This document shows, in pieces, positions 45,185 through 55,343 of a stretch of 64,000 nt of DNA. The DNA is from Nereocystis luetkeana (Eukaryota > Sar > Phaeophyceae > Laminariales > Laminariaceae). The position numbers and the translations under genes were made by a program. Every line of letters begins with the position of its first letter. Position 1 is the first letter of the stretch. The stretch lies in NCBI GenBank assembly GCA_031213475.1, contig JARUPZ010000025.1:558001-622000 (forward strand). The letters run 5' to 3'. The notes beneath the pieces were generated by a model. That model ran no database searches and was not told the DNA's origin. It saw only the letters and a program-made list of their open reading frames with translations.

Positions 45185-47809
45185 CCCCCCCCTCTCTCCC
45201 CCCCCATCCCTCTCCCTCTTATGCTTCCCCAACCCGCCCACGTCCCTCGGCAGAAACGCGCCCTTCGGGGTAGAGTAGCTGCCTTCGTGCCTGTACCTGC
45301 ACGGCAGCCCCCTCTTGGGCTCGTGGAGGCACGCACCGAGCTCCTCGTAATCATGGCAGGATCGCTCGTATGATCCGTCTTCTCCACCCTTGCCCCCCCC
45401 CCTTCTCTGCGCCCCTTCCACCCCCAACCCCCACTGACCCCCGTTCTATCCCTTGCTCGTCCCCCCCCCCCACCTCCACCCCGCCCCCCTTCGCCCCCAG
45501 TTCCGCTTGTCTGACCGCTTGCTCCACCCCCCCCCCCCCCCCGGCCCCCTGCCCCTTCTTGTGCCCCCCAGCGGCCTGCTCCCTGGCGTACCCTTCGTCC
45601 CCCAGGTGGATGCGTGCGGCCGTGACCCACCTATGCGTCTGCGAGAACACCCGCAGGGGCAACGGGTAAACGTCGCGCGGGCCTGGAAACGTCCCTATTT
45701 CCTGTTTGAGCACGTGGGCTTGCCGGAACACCTCCTCCGACCATACCTGGAGGTCTTTATCGAAGCGTTTCACGAAGTTCCCTTGACAATGCTCAGATAG
45801 AGCCACCTGCGTGTTTTGCGCGTGAAACGTCCTCACCCCTTGCGCGACCACCCTGAAACGCTCGACCAGCCTATTCGTCCCTGCGCAGCGACGCTTCACC
45901 AACATCTTTGTTCCCGTCCACCACGTACTGCATGAGGTGCGTCGGAAAAAGAAACACTTCCTCCACCCTGTGGTCTAGCAACACCTGCGGGCTCCCTCCC
46001 CCGAAGCCAAGCTGGTCCTTCTGCGCGAAATTCCGCACATCAATGTTGCTCAGCGCTGCTACCTCCTGCGACCCCTCCCCCTTGGCGATGAAACCCCTCG
46101 GAATCGTAGCCATGGCATACGCCGAATCAAATGGTTGAGATTTCCCATCCGCGCGCAGTCACGACCAGACGACTACTGTGCGCTTGCCCTTACGCCACAT
46201 CGTCTCTGCTATGGTTGGCTTGTATACAACTTTCCCGCCCTCGCCCCCCCCCCCCCCATCCCCCCCCCCCACCCCCCCCACCCGACAACTTTGCAACCCG
46301 GACGGGAAATTCAATGCTCCGCCCCCCCCCCCCACTGCGGCCTGCTGCTGAACGAGGTACTGATGCCGTCCCCCCACCCAGGGGCTGCTTCGTGCGGCGG
46401 CTGCCGGTGCAACCTCCGAGGTCCCCTATCCCACGGACTTGTCTCCTCCCCCGCCCACCCCCACTGTTCCTCGACTGCCCTATCTGCTCCGGTCGTGACC
46501 CCGACACGTCTATCTCCCACTCGTTTGCATCCTCGAACCCCGCCATGCCTTACTACTGCTGTTGCTGCTGCTGCTGTAGCTGCATGCTTGACCGTTGTTG
46601 CAGCGGTCCGGGGTTCGGTACTCCCCCGCCCCAACCTATCCCCCCCCCCCCCCCCTCCGCTCCCCTCCCCCCCTCGCGTTTCCCCTTCCGCATTGCTCTG
46701 ATGCTTACCGTAGCTGCTGCTGCGGGTGCTGCCGTGGTGTCCCCCCCACCGCCCCCCCCGTATGCCCACCCTCCTTGCGGTGGTGCCCGCTCTTGGTGTA
46801 GCCGCTGTGGCGTACCCCTGCTAAGCAGCTGTTGCGGTGCCCAACCCTGCTGCCGCGTCTGCGGCGGCGGCGGCGGCGGCGGCGGGCATCCCGGGCCCCA
46901 GGGCGCCTGTGAAGGCCTGTTAAAGGTCGTGAGCTGGCGGCTATCATGAAAATCGTTTTCGGGGGAAAATGGGTTGTTGCGCTGCGAAGATGGGGCATGC
47001 TGCGTGGAGTTGGACTGCTCGCGACTCCCTTACGACCCGTTCCCACGCCCCCTACCCTGCGACGTGTATCCCCCCCTACCCCCTCTACCCGACCGCATGT
47101 GAGCTCGTTGGTTTACTGTCTGGCTACCCTCGAAGTGGACCTTCCTACAAGTACCACGACTACCCAGGGCATTTGGTCGCACTCTACCGTCGTCGTCGTT
47201 GCCTAACCCTGCTGCTGAAGACTGATAGTCCTCCGCGCTTCCGACCGCCCCGTTCCCTTGGGTCGACCCCCGCCTTGGGCCCGGGCCTCCCACAAGATTG
47301 TAGTGCTCCTCGTATTGCTGCTGTATCGCGGTAAGAGGTCCCCCGATCCCACTCGTCGACCCTCCCAACGCACAGGATCAACGACTGCTAACAAGTTGAC
47401 GACTCCCTGACGTCCCTGGCCGGTTCTATTCAGCTCATGCAAGACCTTGCCCGTTAGCTATCTATCCTGGATACTCGCTGCACCTACGACCCGGCTTCAC
47501 ACCGCTCCCCCGCTGCTCGCTCGGACCTACACTGCATTGCTCTTTCCTCATCAAGCATCTGGAGCTTCCATATTTTTCGATTCTTACCCCGTACCAAAGT
47601 TCCCTTCTTACTATATGGAAACCCCCCGAAATATTTTTGTTTTTTCACTGGTTTATCTCGTCTACCCGTTATCCCCAAAACACGAGGTTGCCACTACGAC
47701 AACCTTCCTCATTCGGCTGCCGAAAAAAAAATCAAGAGACGAAGAAGGGGCACACGAGATAAATTGAACGTGCAAACTGAACGAACGTTGCCGCGCGTAT
47801 ATCCTCTCA

Positions 47810-48090
47810 ACCATACAACATAGAGTTCCTCCCGTTTCCACCACAAACCACCTCGTGGCTGCTGACTACAGCGGCTGTTGTCTGGAGTGCTGCCTGGTAC
47901 CGTACACACCGTACGAAGCGCACGGTAGTCGTGAACACAGAGGAAAACACACCTGATGTCTGGGGTGCTGTCAGAGTGACGACTCGCGGGCATGCAGTGA
48001 AAGAGGAGCAATCGAACCGAAACGAACCCCACAAGAATAACAACGATCGCCATTACTTCCCGGACTGTCTGAGACAAAAGGTGCAGCACA
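47810..48090 (-). mobile_element. Repeat family Y, copy 3
   Basis: The reverse complement of 8,285-8,560: it shares CACGGTAGTCGTGAA, GGGCATGCAGTGAAAGAGG, ACAACGATCGCCAT and GACTGTCTGA. The AAC-tailed half is absent. Confidence 0.6.
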
Positions 48091-48099
48091 GCTATAATA

Positions 48100-49010
48100 C
48101 CACGCCCCTGAAAATTGCGGGGGTCATCGTCCATGAGGGGTATACATCTCGCCAACAATACAGATACCAGTTACGTTAATAACAAGCCCATACTACTGCC
48201 TCGTGAAAAACAAAAACCAGAAAAATACGATGACTGCTTCTCTCGTGTCGATGTGCGCGCCGGTCATGGGTCTTCTTGCGCCGTCCTGCTGCCGTTCTTC
48301 ATGGCCACCTCGTCACCTTAGTCCAATCCGCCCGCTCCTTTGCGTGAGCTCTCGTTGCCACTCCCTTCCGGTCGGTTCCTCTTCCATCTCGTCCCGAAAA
48401 ACAAAGTGTTCCTAGGACGTGCTGTTCTGATCCGAAGAAAACAAAATTCTCGCGCAGGGTGACTTCAATCGGTCTCTTCCCCGCTCGTCGACCCTATGTC
48501 TCCCTCCTCCTTCGTCGTCGAATCCAGCCTCTTACCGGCGCAATAGATTGTGCCGTAGTTTGACCTGTGGTGTCGCCTGTCTTCGCGCACGGACGTCCCG
48601 ACAGATTATTGCTGCTCTGCCGCAACTGCCTAAAGAAGACGCGCGAATTGTAGGCCTCCGTGCCTGACGCACCACGTACGACCCAAATCTACTGCCGCCC
48701 GAGCCTCGCGGCCACAGGCAGCAGCAAAGTGAGTTCGGCGTTACACCCGCCAGAAAGACCTACCCCTCTCGCTATAAGCCTGATGGGGCGCATGCCTCGC
48801 AGCATGCATTGCCGAGGCAGCGAGGGGAACGGAGGTCAGTATACAGCACCCCAATATATTGATAGACCAAGAGGTATATCTTCAATATTATAGACTATTT
48901 ATTGCCCACGGGATCCGGGTGGGGTTTGTCCATACCTTCCGGTCAAAAAGAGCATTGATTTTTACCGCCAGGCCGTATTTTGTTTCAGTTATACTAGGAG
49001 TGATATTACA
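48100..49010. other. No gene recognised
   Basis: Short overlapping ORFs, no repeat family recognised, no RNA gene. Confidence 0.35.
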
Positions 49011-49014
49011 TAGT

Positions 49015-49330
49015 AGTACTACTAGTGTGGGTCGGAGCCTCTAGCCAGCGCACTTCATTCAGAGTTCGTGACGTAATCGTTGGGTTTGTCGATCGATGTA
49101 AAACCTGAAAAATGTTCGATTTCTTGCCACATCGGAGAGGGGTCCATATTTTTTGTCGTCTGTCTTTTGCAGACCAGCGCCATAATGTTTTTTTATCAAG
49201 ACGAGTGGTCAGCCCACACCACGTATCTCCAACCAAGGTATGTAGGGTGGGTCGGACACCTTGACCAACGCATTAGGTTCAGATTTGATGACCGTGTCGT
49301 TGGTTTTGTCGATCGATGTCTGTCATGGAT
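49015..49330 (+). repeat. Repeat family U, copies 2 and 3 in tandem
   Basis: GGGTCGGAGCC...GTCGATCGATGT occurs at 49,030-49,100 and again as GGGTCGGACAC...GTCGATCGATGT at 49,250-49,318. This gives a unit of about 220 bp, the second copy being cut short. It matches 29,980-30,245. Confidence 0.6.
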
Positions 49331-49357
49331 TCTCAAAAAACTTGGCTCTAGTCAATG

Positions 49358-49990
49358 TAGAGTTGCACCCCGGCCTCAAAATTTGTAACCGGGCACCCGA
49401 CCGGGTGGGGGGCGTTTGAGGCGGAACCGGTACCGGGTACCCGGGTCCCGGCAGACACGGGTACCTGGATACCCGGGTACCCGGGATACCATACACTTTT
49501 TGCCCCCCTTTTAGCGTTCGAGCGGCTGCGGATGAGGCGGACACGGGTATCTGGGTACCCGGGTACCCGAGTACCCAGGTTACCATACAATTTTTGCTCC
49601 CCTTTTAGAATTCGAGCGGCGGCGTGGTAAGGGACACGGGTACCCGACCCGGGTACCCGGGTTTCCTTACACTATTTTCTCCCCTTGTACATAGCTTTGG
49701 AGCGGCGGCGTGGTAGGCAAGGCAGTTATTTATAGGGGCATTCTCTATTCTCAGTCTGTAGTCTGCAGGGGCGAGAGGCAAGAGTCTCGAGGCACAGCCG
49801 CCAGAGTGCCAATCAATGTATACCCCAGTCTTGGGCCCCCGTAAAATACAATTGACGGGTACCCGAGTACCCGGGTACCAAGGGTACAAATCCCCGCGGT
49901 TCCGTGAGGTAGACCGGGACGGTTCCGGTTCCGACGGTTCCGGGTACCCGCCACCGGTTACTCGGTTCTCAGTCAGACGGGGTGCAACTA
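49358..49990. mobile_element. GC-rich hAT-like element, copy 1
   Basis: Begins TAGAGTTGCACCCCGGCCTC and ends CGGGGTGCAACTA, forming inverted ends of about 14 bp like those of hAT elements. The interior is packed with the palindromes GGGTACCC and ACCCGGGT. It has three tandem units of about 100 bp, each with ACGGGTAYCYGGG, TACCATACA or similar, and GAGCGGCGGCG. No transposase is encoded, so it is non-autonomous. Its right end was disturbed by insertion of copy 2. Confidence 0.75.
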
Positions 49991-49995
49991 TACAT

Positions 49996-50429
49996 TAGAG
50001 TTGCACCCCGGCCTCAAAATTTGGAACCGGGTACCCGACCGGGTGGGGGGCGGTTGAGGTGGAACCGGAACCGGGTACCCGGGTCCCGGCAGACACAGGT
50101 ACCCGGGTACCCGGGTCACCATACACTATTTGCTCCCCTCTCAGCGTCTGAGCGGCGGCGGATGATAGGCAAGCAAGGTATTGATAAGTGTATAATCTAT
50201 TCTCGGTCTGTAGTTTGCAGGGGCGAGAGGCGACAGTCGCGAGGCACAGCCGCCGGAGTGTAAATCAACGTATACCCCAGTTTTGGGGCCTCCGTGCAGT
50301 ACAATTGACGGGTACCCGGGGTACTAATACCCGCGGTTCCGTGAGTAGCACCGGGACGGTTCCGGTTCCGACGGCTCCGGGTACCTGCCACCAGGTACTC
50401 GGTTCTCAGTCAGACGGGGTGCAACTCTA
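49996..50429. mobile_element. GC-rich hAT-like element, copy 2, with perfect TSD
   Basis: A 434-bp element with ends TAGAGTTGCACCCCG and CGGGGTGCAACTCTA, exact inverted repeats of 15 bp. It is flanked by CTATACAT at 49,988-49,995 and at 50,430-50,437, a perfect 8-bp target-site duplication as hAT transposases make. It has one unit of the internal block that copy 1 has three times. It inserted into the right terminal repeat of copy 1. Confidence 0.85.
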
Positions 50430-50935
50430 CTATACATTGCTCCAGTGCCGGCCTGAAAAGGGGTTTTATATACGTTGCGCGGCGCGCAATAAAACTCCGC
50501 GAAAGCTGTCCGGTGACGTCAAATATATGCTGTTTCAAGTCGTATTAATCATTGATAATATTTTTGACTACTCGTACGAACAATGGGAATCAGTCGTGTT
50601 CTTCTCGAAATGAGTTCCCCCGACATCCGACCGGTGCCGCAGACAGGCGGATCCTCCGATCCGAACCGTATCCCTAAACCCAAGTCTCTAGCCCCACGTC
50701 ATGCACCACAGTTGTCAGTGCTTGGATACTGCGGTTGGTAAGACTCTGCGAGTATCTGCATAATGTAACAACAGTCGGACATAGTAGCTTAACTCGGGCG
50801 GCTTCGATACCGACTTGGAAGTCGGAATGCTGTGGCTTGGAAAATACTTTGTTTATCTTCGTGCAAGAGTCCACAAAGTGACTTCAGGAAAACTAGGATT
50901 TCATTTTCATCAACCAAGGTACGTACTAAAGGCAT

Positions 50936-51032
50936 TTAACCCTTTTAGAACCGCAGTCCCGTTTTGGGGACAAACCACTCAAGTTTCAAGTAGTTTGTCC
51001 CTAAAACGGGACTGCGGTTCCTAAGGGGTTGA
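50936..51032. mobile_element. piggyBac-like MITE, copy 4
   Basis: TTAACCCTTTTAGAACCGCA at the left, TGCGGTTCCTAAGGGGTTGA at the right; the right TTAA has drifted. The centre is ACTCAAGTTTCAAGTAGTTTG. Confidence 0.75.
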
Positions 51033-51089
51033 AGGTTATTGACAATCGTAGTACCAGGTATTAACTATGAATAACAGGTACCAGGTAGC

Positions 51090-51670
51090 AATCAACGTGC
51101 GCTTACGTCTCCAATCTGAAAGTTACGTTGATTTTAGCATTTCGTACTGCTGTATATGCTATATATATAGCTATAAATAAAGGATTGAGACAAAATCAGG
51201 TATTTATTCCTGGCGACGTTCGAGCCAAAACGAGCAGAACAAGTTCAACACTGAAAACGAGTACAAACAAGTCACACACCAGGACGTCTGCTATCGGCCA
51301 CTTACATCGTACCCCATTTTGACTACGGTACGTGACAGCACTTAAGAACTTCCTATTTCAGCTCAGTCTCGCGTCTTATTTCCCCTCCAATTTCAGCAAA
51401 AATATATTCTTATTGGGCGAAGAGGTGCAAAACGCCACATTCTGCAAGTATTTCAGATTCTTATTTTCCAAAGAAAGGCGTTCAATGCGATCTTCGTTTT
51501 TCTGGAGCGGTTATCAAGAATGCTTTTTTTTCCCCACATGGCATCGATCACGCATAATTCACAGGATATTTCTTAAGAACTATGCTCTTTAGTACTGCAG
51601 GCATCAAAGTTCATCTTCGCCACCCTCATCTACTCTGTTGTAGCGCTACTCGTACATAAGGGTTATAGCC
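51090..51670. other. No gene recognised
   Basis: A segment near 51,198-51,310 (AATCAGGTATTT...ACCAGGACGTCTGCTATCGGCCA) weakly resembles 57,238-57,330. Short ORFs only. Confidence 0.35.
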
Positions 51671-51672
51671 AC

Positions 51673-52128
51673 TCAATCGAAATGGTCTACTTTACGCACG
51701 TTGGGCGTCAGTGCTCTCCCCCTGCTACTGACTCTGCCGTTTTTACTCGTCCTGCTTCTGAATCTCCCAGCTGACTGTTCTGCCCGCCCACTCCGACTGC
51801 CCCCCCCCGTCTGCTCGTTGTCGTTATGCTCTAGTAGAACCCACTCACCAACCGCCGCGCTTGTTTCCGTGCTGTATGCACATAACGGTAGCTTCGTGCT
51901 CGGCACGCTTTGGTCTTCTTCACAAGATGCACACGGCAGTCGTACACTTCTCTCGTGCGCTCCTGACTCTTGCGAGTAATCAGGCCACCAAACCACCCCA
52001 TCATGCTTAGTCTCACTATTCACAACACGTTTCACTATTAAAGAGTTCTCTAGAGCAGGTTGTCTGGACCCTTGAAGACGAAACCCATCCGGAATAACCA
52101 TCCCGATTGCCTCATCCTCCGGTGGCAT
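51673..52128 (-). pseudogene. Decayed repeat-associated protein fragment
   Basis: The - strand reads an ATG-led frame beginning MPPEDEAIGMVIPDGFRLQ and includes WVLLEHND. An overlapping frame contains MGWFGGLITRK. I recall a module with the order IPxGFR, GWxxGxI and AWVLLE from repeat-associated proteins of algae and oomycetes. The pieces are in the right order but in different frames, so this looks like a decayed copy rather than a working gene. The family assignment is from memory and untested. Confidence 0.35.
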
Positions 52129-52129
52129 T

Positions 52130-53060
52130 ATTAAGGCTCATGGCTTATAACCTACTAGGTATGGCGATTGGCGTGTGTACCAGCTCGTAGCTGGTGTGTA
52201 CCCCTAGACTCGATTGCCGATGGCCGGCAATACACAGTCAGAATGTTCGAGGCAAACACGTAGTCACTGTCAGGTGACTTGTTGTACATGAAGCTTCAAC
52301 ATAGAAGAGAAGAAGAAGATGGTGTGGTGACCCCAAGCCACATTGTTGATTAATTGCTCAGCTGGAAGCTGATGATGGTGAGCAAAAGTAGAGTGAACTC
52401 AAAGGGGAGGGCGGTGCGTGTGTGCGCTCGCAGCTCGCAAGAAAGGACGACCCTTGCACTTTGGTCAAACAAAAACCAAATGATGAGGGAATACCCTCGT
52501 ATTCCGTTCAAAAAATAAACAACGAAGAGAACCCCCAGATATACTGTAAATAACAATATATCTTGGGGTACATATCCATGACCCCCGTGTAGCCTATGTT
52601 GTTCCTCCAACCAGAACTACAGTAAAACTATGCTACCGGTCCCGGAGGGATACTAAATATATATTTTCCATTATTTACCAATGACAGCACGTACTAAATG
52701 TGCTGTCTGCCGTAGATCATGTACGTACGTACTACAACAGTAGATTCATGGCACTACTTGTCACTGGGACTGTATTCTGTACGTACGGGTGCACAGCAGT
52801 AGTATACATATATGTGTAAAAAGACAGCTGCTGCTATCCTACTGTAACTCAGACTGGAAAGCTGTCTGTTGTACATAGAATGCGTAAATGTATCCCAGAT
52901 GACGTAAGTGTAATCGAGTAACGAATACGATGGTTACTGACAAGTATCATCTCTAATAGGCATGTCGGCTTCGTCGTCCAGCAGAGTCAGCGGTTGTTTC
53001 CCGTGGTCAGAGGCATCTAGATTCTGCATACCATCGATGAGAGTCTGGGGGCAAACGAAA
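52130..53060. other. No gene recognised
   Basis: Contains an AG/AAG-rich tract near 52,303-52,320, a short direct repeat CAGCTCGTAGCTG near 52,180, and short ORFs. No repeat family is recognised. Confidence 0.35.
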
Positions 53061-53065
53061 GTTAA

Positions 53066-53162
53066 TTAACCCTTTTAGAACCGCAGTCCCGTTCTGGGGA
53101 CAATCCTGTCAAATTTCAAGTAGTTTAGTCCTCAAACGGGACTGCGGTTCTAAAGGGGTTAA
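53066..53162. mobile_element. piggyBac-like MITE, copy 5
   Basis: TTAA at both edges. Inverted ends TTAACCCTTTTAGAACCGCA / TGCGGTTCTAAAGGGGTTAA, centre CAAATTTCAAGTAGTTTAG. One of the best preserved copies. Confidence 0.85.
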
Positions 53163-53319
53163 TGAAAAGAGGATCGTATTCCACAATGTTCAAGGGTCAA
53201 ACTTTGGGACTATTCCCGAGAAGAGGAGCACACAGTACAACACGTACGGTAAGTCGCAAGTCAGGAAATGTCTTGTCAAGTACCCACTAAACACTGGTAA
53301 TACTGTATCTAGTTACCTG

Positions 53320-54470
53320 TACAGTGAACCACCTTGAAGAGCTGAACCAAACGAGACTAGATGCAACCAACCAAAACATGAAACCCGTATACCATCATCT
53401 TCTTCCAAGCTGTCCTCGTATTCTTCCTCGCTGTCCTCGTCCTCGTCCTCACTGTGCTTGTCCACCTCATCGCTGTCCTCATCCTTGTCCCCGTCTGCAC
53501 TGCCCTCGCCCTGCTTCCCTTTTCCTTGCTTTTGCTTAGGTTTAGAGCTGTAATCGTCGCAGTGGTGCACCCCCCCCCCCCCCTCGCCTCCTCCTCGTCC
53601 CCCTCCCCGCCTCCGCTCCCTGTCCCCCCCGCCCCCCCACCCCGCTCCCCCGGCCCCGCCGGGCCCCATCGCGACCCCCCCCGCCCTCCTTCCCGCCTAA
53701 TACCCCTTCGCGATGGCCCCCCCCGCCCCCCCCCCTTCCCCTTCTATTCAAGAGCCGGATCCCGCCGTGTGCACCAGCTGGGTCGGTGCCGCTGAGATCC
53801 GCCTCTACGTCCGCGAGAACGGAAGCAGCAGCATCGGTCCCGCCTTCTTTGGGGCAGAAAATGAGCTCCTTGGTTCCTGCTGCAGCCGAAGCCCTCGCCT
53901 GGTCACCTCTTCCGTCAACTCGTGCAGGTCCTCATTTGAAGCACTTCACGAACGTCAGCTGGAATTGCCTCGATGCCGCCACCCGCGCGTTCTCTGCATG
54001 GAACGTCCCGATGCCTTGGGCGACTACCCTGAAGCGTTTCGACACTGCCCCCGACCGTGCTGCCCACCAGGGGGGGCGCGGTGCTGTCTAGTACGTACTG
54101 CTCGAGATTCATCAGCAGGAGAAACAGCGCCTCCATACTGAAGTCCAGGGATGCGTCCACCTCCCTTCCCCCCTTGCCAAAATGTTCCTCCTGTGCGACA
54201 TTCCGGACGTCTATCCCGCACAGCGATGCCGCCTGTTGCGCCCCCTCGATAAACCCGCTGGCGGTCGGCCTTACGGAGTCTGCCGTTTCGAATGGCGGAG
54301 GCAACCAGTTCCCGCGCAGTGTTGCCCAGGCTGCCTTGTGGCGGCCGGCCTTCCGCCACATCGTCTCCAAAACGGCAGGCTTGCCACAACCTCCCCCCCC
54401 CCGTCACCCTCCCCCCCTCCCCTCCCCCCCCTCCCCTCCCCCCCCTCCCCCCCCCCCCCCCCCACTAGCT
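53320..54470 (-). mobile_element. Gag-like fragment of a DIRS-like element, fossil
   Basis: The - strand encodes a region (about 54,370-53,915) that resembles the Gag-like region at 46,210-45,350 of the DIRS-like element. The shared order is METMWRK/TMWRKGK, IDVRNVAQ/IDVRNFAQ and a QYVLD/QYVVD segment. A Gly-rich stretch and an acidic Glu/Asp/Ser-rich stretch (about 53,540-53,390) follow. No reverse transcriptase or recombinase part is present nearby. It is old and broken. Confidence 0.55.
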
Positions 54471-54471
54471 G

Positions 54472-54665
54472 AAAGCGCGAGAGCGTGAGTTAGCTACATT
54501 CGATTAAAAATCGACGAGCAGTGGGTATGCTGAACCCTATGCGCGACAAAAAATAAAGGCAAGTACCGGGGGGGAAAGGGTAGACACCTGTGACCATGGC
54601 TTGTCCAGAAGGTCGTCGAGGGTAAAACCTCCTACGAGTTAGGCTGGAAAGTGGAAGTAGTGATG
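54472..54665 (+). repeat. Repeat family W, copy 2
   Basis: Matches 6,072-6,300 over its length: GCGCGAGAGCGTGAGTTAGC, ATCGACGAGCAGTGGGTATG, CTTGTCCAGAAG, CCTCCTACGAG. It abuts the Gag-like fragment's left flank. Confidence 0.6.
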
Positions 54666-54734
54666 ATTAAAAACAAAAAACACAAACAACCTCTCTGTAT
54701 TTAATGGTTATATATGTTTATATATGTATGCGTT

Positions 54735-55075
54735 GTGACACGCATGGGAGAGGAGCGTCTCCCGAACAGTGTGATGTTTGGGAAGATGGTTGGGGGTAAG
54801 GGCTACTCAGGAGAACAGGAGTGGGACTGGATGAGGTAACTTGAGGAGGACCTCAAGGGATTTCTAATCAAGCTCGAAAGTTGGCGCGAGACAGCACAGA
54901 AAGCCGGCAGAATGTTCCGACGGGTCGAGGAAGGGGCGGAGGTTTTCATGCGGAAATGGCATAAGGATGAGAAGGAGGCATCGGCAGAACGGCACAGGAT
55001 GGCTGCAACCACGACTACAACCGTTGACGCTAACGCACGTGCGCAGAATGGCAGGGAAAAGGGGGGGAGTTGAAA
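54735..55075 (+). mobile_element. LINE 3'-end fragment (C-terminal coding part)
   Basis: The + frame reads MGEERLPNSVMFGKMVGG, then EEDLKGF, WRETAQKAGRMFRRVEEGA and FMRKWHKDEKEA, ending at a TGA. An in-frame TAA lies before EEDLKGF. This is the C-terminal tail of the same broad LINE group as the element at 62,015-64,000 (compare RLPSGEMFGTIAGG, VEDLREF, AKKARKW, FMVKWHEAEAE), but a different subfamily. Only the 3' part is present. Confidence 0.65.
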
Positions 55076-55343
55076 GGGGGACGAGGGGGACGGGGGGAGG
55101 CGGGGGGGGCGATCTGCCCAAGAGACTGAACCTTGGGTATGACCATCATCGTATGATGCGCTCCCTTATTTGGGACCCAAGTAACTAGCATGGTGCCACC
55201 CAGGCAACTTTGCGTGTCTGTAGTCGGTAGGCACCAGTTCCTGCCTTTCGTATTATCTTTCCCCTCCGCCCAGTTTCCCCTTTGCCCGTGTTGGTCCCTT
55301 TTTTGTCCGTTCTTTTCATCGCTCCGTTTTTGTCCTTTTTTTG

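Larger units (their letters stand above)
39545..47725 (-). mobile_element. DIRS-like retroelement (tyrosine-recombinase type), broken fossil
   Basis: On the - strand the order is a Gag-like region (about 46,210-45,250), reverse transcriptase (about 44,200-42,920), RNase H-like region (about 42,906-42,454) and tyrosine recombinase (about 42,430-41,340). The reverse transcriptase shows TESMTISLP and LAGKLRHASF, typical of the DIRS clade. The recombinase shows LHPGGIGGAARLAA, its His-x-x-Gly-x-Ile-Gly-Gly box. The end repeats form a split-direct-repeat layout: A1 (47,395-47,725), coding region, B1 (40,849-41,110) next to A2 (40,515-40,848), then B2 (39,545-39,812). The A copies and B copies are visibly diverged, so the element is old. 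It is broken in several places and carries a later family X insertion at 44,690. Confidence 0.75.

Noticed and set aside
46131-46949. 272-codon Pro/Cys-rich + strand ORF
   Set aside because: It is produced by poly-C runs and CTG repeats antisense to the Gag-like region.
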